Origin: VRUE01 sp963732225 | GTDB taxonomy: Bacteria > Actinomycetota > Thermoleophilia > Solirubrobacterales > 70-9 | Reading direction: 5' to 3' | DNA: 8,310 bases | Assembly (NCBI GenBank): GCA_963732225.1 | Contig: CAVSYR010000007.1 | Span: 1 to 8,310 of the forward strand | Part shown: piece after piece, positions 5,875-8,310 of the stretch | Position numbering within the stretch: position 1 is the first letter of the stretch | Layout of the letters: every line of letters starts with the position of its first letter | Position numbers and translations under genes: made by a program | The notes under the pieces: model-generated | What the model saw: only the letters and a program-made list of their open reading frames with translations | What the model was told of the DNA's origin: nothing | The model's database searches: none

Positions 5875-7039
5875 ACGTCGAGGTCTGGTCTCTCAGCGCC
5901 CGGCCCACTTGCTCCACTGTGATCACGCCGGATAGGCGGCCATCGGCGTCTACTGCCATGAGTGCCCCAAAGCGCCGCAGCGCCCGGCTGGAGAGCAGCG
6001 AGTCGAGCGGGGCATCGTCGCGGACCTGAAAGGTGCCGTCGTCGTGCTCCAGCAGGTCCGAGACGTGGAACGTGGTGCGTGAGATCTCTGGGACCTCGTC
6101 CGCTTTGTCGCGGACGACCAGACCCAGAAAGTGATGAGCAGTGTCTACCACCGGGAACCAGGGCCAGCGGTAGCGGAGGAAGTATTCGTCCAAGGCTTGC
6201 TCGACGCTGAGTTCGTCGAGGATCGTTACGGGCTGGCGATCCATTACGTCGGAGACCTGGAGGGTGCTGATTTTGCTGGTGATCTTCGTCTGCATCGAGG
6301 CGGCCTTGGCGGAGCTGTTGATCACGAAGCCGATCAGGGCCAGCCAGACACCGCCGAAGGCATCGCCGCTGGCAATCAGAATCAGGCCGCCGCCGATGAA
6401 GATGTAGCCGAAGACGCGACCGAGGTTGGCGGCAAAGCGAGTCGCCGAGCTGCGGTCGCCGGTGCGCCACCAGGCGATCGCGCGGACGATCCGGCCACCG
6501 TCCATCGGAAAGGCGGGCAGCAGGTTGAAGATCAGGACCAGCAGGTTGATCGTCGCCAGCCAGCCGATCATCGCCATTACGCCGGAAACGCCCGAGCCGG
6601 ATTCGATCTCCACGGCCCGCTTGAACTCATCAGCACCAACCGCAGCCACGCCGACGGCAGTGAGCACGACGACGATCGCGAACGTCACCAGCGGCCCCGC
6701 AATCGCAACCTTGAACTCGGCGGCGGGGCTGGGCGACTCGCGATCCATGCGCGCCATGCCGCCGAAGATCCAGAGCTGGATGCTGGAGATGCCGATGCCG
6801 TTGCGCAGCGCGGCGAAGGCGTGGCCGAGCTCGTGCAGGACGATCGAGCCGAAGAAGGCGAGGGCGCTGACCACGGCGAGCACGAAGGGCGTCGAGCTGG
6901 CGCTGCTCTCGCCGAGCACGTCGCCGTAAAAGCGCGAGAGCCAGAAGATCACCAGGAAGAGGACGAGGAACCACGACCAGTCGACGGTGATCCGGATGCC
7001 GCGGACGTGGAACAGGGTGATTGGTTTGCCGCCCATCAT
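5873..7039 (-). CDS. M50 site-2 protease with tandem CBS domains
   Basis: This 388-residue intramembrane zinc metalloprotease belongs to the group with C-terminal CBS domains, resembling mycobacterial Rip3. HELGH (69-73) gives two zinc-binding histidines and the catalytic Glu70. NLLPAFPMDGGR (172-183) supplies the third ligand, Asp180. Hydrophobic membrane segments lie at about 21-35, 52-70, 108-135, 153-176 and 207-243. Residues 260-315 and 322-384 form a CBS pair that may bind an adenosine nucleotide. Such proteases cut membrane-bound regulators or clear peptides; the substrate here is unknown. The start is one of two adjacent ATGs (7039 or 7036). No Shine-Dalgarno is visible, and TACCAT lies 6 bases before the ATG, as expected of a -10 element of a leaderless transcript. 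It is divergent from the M28 gene, and its stop falls at the edge of the 25-bp hairpin. Confidence 0.94.
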   Translation of the reverse strand: MMGGKPITLFHVRGIRITVDWSWFLVLFLVIFWLSRFYGDVLGESSASSTPFVLAVVSALAFFGSIVLHELGHAFAALRNGIGISSIQLWIFGGMARMDRESPSPAAEFKVAIAGPLVTFAIVVVLTAVGVAAVGADEFKRAVEIESGSGVSGVMAMIGWLATINLLVLIFNLLPAFPMDGGRIVRAIAWWRTGDRSSATRFAANLGRVFGYIFIGGGLILIASGDAFGGVWLALIGFVINSSAKAASMQTKITSKISTLQVSDVMDRQPVTILDELSVEQALDEYFLRYRWPWFPVVDTAHHFLGLVVRDKADEVPEISRTTFHVSDLLEHDDGTFQVRDDAPLDSLLSSRALRRFGALMAVDADGRLSGVITVEQVGRALRDQTST

Positions 7040-7066
7040 TGGCCAATGGTATGCGGCGGCTAGGGT
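7037..7066. promoter_or_regulatory. compact divergent promoter region of the two proteases
   Basis: Only 38 bases separate the two start codons. A perfect 12-bp palindrome CATTGGCCAATG (7037-7048) includes the first M50 start codon. On the minus strand TACCAT (bases 7051-7046) fits the actinobacterial TANNNT -10 pattern and would start RNA at about the ATG. On the plus strand TAGGGT (7061-7066) would start RNA only a few bases before the ATG at 7078. The -35 elements are unclear; TTGGCC (7040-7045) is a weak plus-strand option with a 15-base spacer. Confidence 0.4.
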
Positions 7067-7077
7067 GCGCTCTCCGA

Positions 7078-8250
7078 ATGAGCGACCAAACTTGGCTCAG
7101 AGAACAACTCGAGGAGTTGGAGCAGATCCATCGTCCCAGCGCCTCCGATGGCGAGCGCCGCGCCGCCGAGTGGATCGTCGGGCGCTTCCGTGAGGGCGGC
7201 GCCGAGGCGCGGATCGAGGCTGAGACCGTGCACGGCACCTACTGGTGGCCGCTGGGCCTTGGCGCAGCGCTTGGGGGCCTGGGCGGCTGGCTCGGGCTGC
7301 GTGGGCGCAGGCTGCTCGGAGCTCTCCTGGGACTTGGCGGAGCCGCTGGGATCGCAGCCGACTTTCCACCCGGCAAGCGCCCGCTGCGCCGGCTTCTACC
7401 TAAGCGCACCACCTACAACGTGGTCTGCGAGCTCGGCCCGGCCGAGGCCGAGCGCACCGTCGTCCTCATCGCCCACCACGACGCCGCTCACTCGGGCCTG
7501 ATCTTCCACCCCCGGATCCCCACGCTCGCCGACCGCCTCGGGCTGATTGAGGGCAAAGACACGAGCCCGATGCTGATGGCGCCGGTGGTGGGCGGCCCGT
7601 TGCTGGCCGGCCTGGGCGCCCTGACGGGACGACGCTGGCTGGCCAGGCTCGGTGCCCTCTGCGGCCTCGGCACGGTCGCGGCGATGGCCGACATCGGCCG
7701 CCGCGAGACCGTGCCCGGTGCCAACGACAACGGCACCGGCGTCGTCGCCCTATTGGCATTGGCGAAGCGTCTCGTCGACGAACCGACCAAAGACACGCGA
7801 GTGATCCTCCTCTCGGTCGGATCGGAGGAGTCCTTCAGCGAGGGGATCAAGGCCTTCGGCGAGCGCCACTTCGGCGAGCTGCCGCGCGAGAGCACCTTCT
7901 TCCTCTGCCTCGAGTCGCTTGGCTCCCCCCACCTGCTGGTGCTGCGCGGCGAGGGCTTCCTCAAGATGCACGACTACCCGCCTCGGGCGCTGGCGCTGAT
8001 GGATGGCCTCGCCGAGGAGCTCGGCATCTGGCTCTACCCCAACCTGCGCCTGCACAACGGCACCGATGGCCTCGAGCCGCTGGCGGCGGGCTATGAGACC
8101 GCGGCGCTCTGCGCCTGCAATGAGTTAAAGCAGCCGGCCTTCTACCACTGGCCCAACGACGTCGCCGAGAACGTCGAGTTCAACACCGTGGCTGAGGGAA
8201 TCCGCCTCAGCGAGGCCGCGATCCGCCGCCTCGACCAGCGCTGGCTCTAG
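7078..8250 (+). CDS. membrane-inserted M28-family metallopeptidase
   Basis: This 390-residue protein has the metal site of M28 aminopeptidases (zinc, two-metal type): H133-x-D135 in IAHHDAAHSG, Asp217 in GANDNGTG, the Glu250-Glu251 pair in GSEESF, Glu279 in CLESLG (usually Asp in this position), and His357 in YHWPND. It probably removes N-terminal residues from peptides. Unusually, two hydrophobic Gly/Leu/Ala-rich blocks interrupt the fold: 55-94 before the catalytic core, and 165-206 between HxD and the GANDNGTG aspartate. Both look like membrane hairpins, so the enzyme is probably membrane-anchored. No signal peptide is visible. The ATG at 7078 is chosen because the protein begins there with an amphipathic helix; an upstream TTG at 7021 would overlap the M50 gene. 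There is no strong Shine-Dalgarno. The substrate is unknown. It is divergent from the M50 protease. Confidence 0.87.
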   Translation: MSDQTWLREQLEELEQIHRPSASDGERRAAEWIVGRFREGGAEARIEAETVHGTYWWPLGLGAALGGLGGWLGLRGRRLLGALLGLGGAAGIAADFPPGKRPLRRLLPKRTTYNVVCELGPAEAERTVVLIAHHDAAHSGLIFHPRIPTLADRLGLIEGKDTSPMLMAPVVGGPLLAGLGALTGRRWLARLGALCGLGTVAAMADIGRRETVPGANDNGTGVVALLALAKRLVDEPTKDTRVILLSVGSEESFSEGIKAFGERHFGELPRESTFFLCLESLGSPHLLVLRGEGFLKMHDYPPRALALMDGLAEELGIWLYPNLRLHNGTDGLEPLAAGYETAALCACNELKQPAFYHWPNDVAENVEFNTVAEGIRLSEAAIRRLDQRWL

Positions 8251-8310
8251 CCGCCGACGGGACTCAAAGCCGTCTATATCTCTGTTTTCAGGCCCATCGG
8301 CACAGGCGCG
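8251..8310. other. trailing intergenic sequence with a weak hairpin
   Basis: GACGG (8256-8260) and CCGTC (8270-8274) form a 5-bp stem with a 9-base loop, followed by TATATCTCTGTTTT. This could be a weak terminator for the M28 gene or part of the next promoter. No gene is seen in the last 60 bases. Confidence 0.3.

Noticed and set aside
5781..6030. CGGACCTGAA occurs at 5781-5790 and 6021-6030, as if flanking an insertion with the hairpin
   Set aside because: Both copies are in coding or stop-codon context, and the segment between contains the conserved end of the M50 gene. Likely coincidence.
6131..7063. 310-codon plus-strand open frame antisense to the M50 protease
   Set aside because: It mirrors the protease codons and is rich in Asp, Ala, Glu and His without domain signs. 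The protease motifs HELGH and PMDGG show which strand is real.

Overview
The window is GC-rich chromosomal DNA, except for the first ~350 bases, which are more AT-rich. It has tightly packed genes, GTG starts, a eukaryotic-type NADP isocitrate dehydrogenase, a type-2 malate dehydrogenase, a DUF4242 protein and a membrane site-2 protease with CBS domains. Together these suggest a high-GC actinobacterium, perhaps Thermoleophilia/Solirubrobacterales. That placement is an inference from style and gene content; there is no rRNA or other taxonomic marker in the window.

Layout: (1) Bases 1-353 have no convincing gene. They hold a chain of inverted repeats, including a 61-nt imperfect hairpin with about 25 pairs, and a cluster of AGTGAC/GTCACT hexamers. 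(2) A small basic DNA-binding protein follows (354-773, +), with a coiled coil, AT-hooks, an Arg-rich stretch and a winged-helix-like C-terminus. It ends at a near-perfect bidirectional terminator (801-834). (3) A minus-strand cluster reads tetR (3700-3095), icd (3082-1868), mdh (1830-844): a regulator followed by two TCA-cycle enzymes. tetR and icd are in the same frame, separated by one TAG and 12 bases. (4) Divergent from tetR, on the plus strand, are a DUF4242 protein (3782-4084) and an AidB-type acyl-CoA dehydrogenase (4116-5789). A perfect 9+5+9 palindrome (3711-3733) in the shared 81-bp divergent region is a good candidate TetR operator. (5) A 25-bp perfect hairpin lies at the convergent junction with the next gene (5809-5874). 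(6) A divergent protease pair completes the window: an M50 site-2 protease with CBS domains (7039-5873, -) and a membrane-inserted M28 metallopeptidase (7078-8250, +), with only 38 bases between their starts.

How the genes may work together (inference): the TetR-like protein probably represses its own promoter and perhaps the DUF4242-acyl-CoA dehydrogenase pair. Because icd and mdh lie directly downstream of it, they may share its transcript, which would link acyl-CoA oxidation to TCA flux or NADPH supply. The M50/M28 pair may act in membrane protein turnover or signalling. The least explained parts are the structured leader at 1-353 and the hairpin at 5809-5874.
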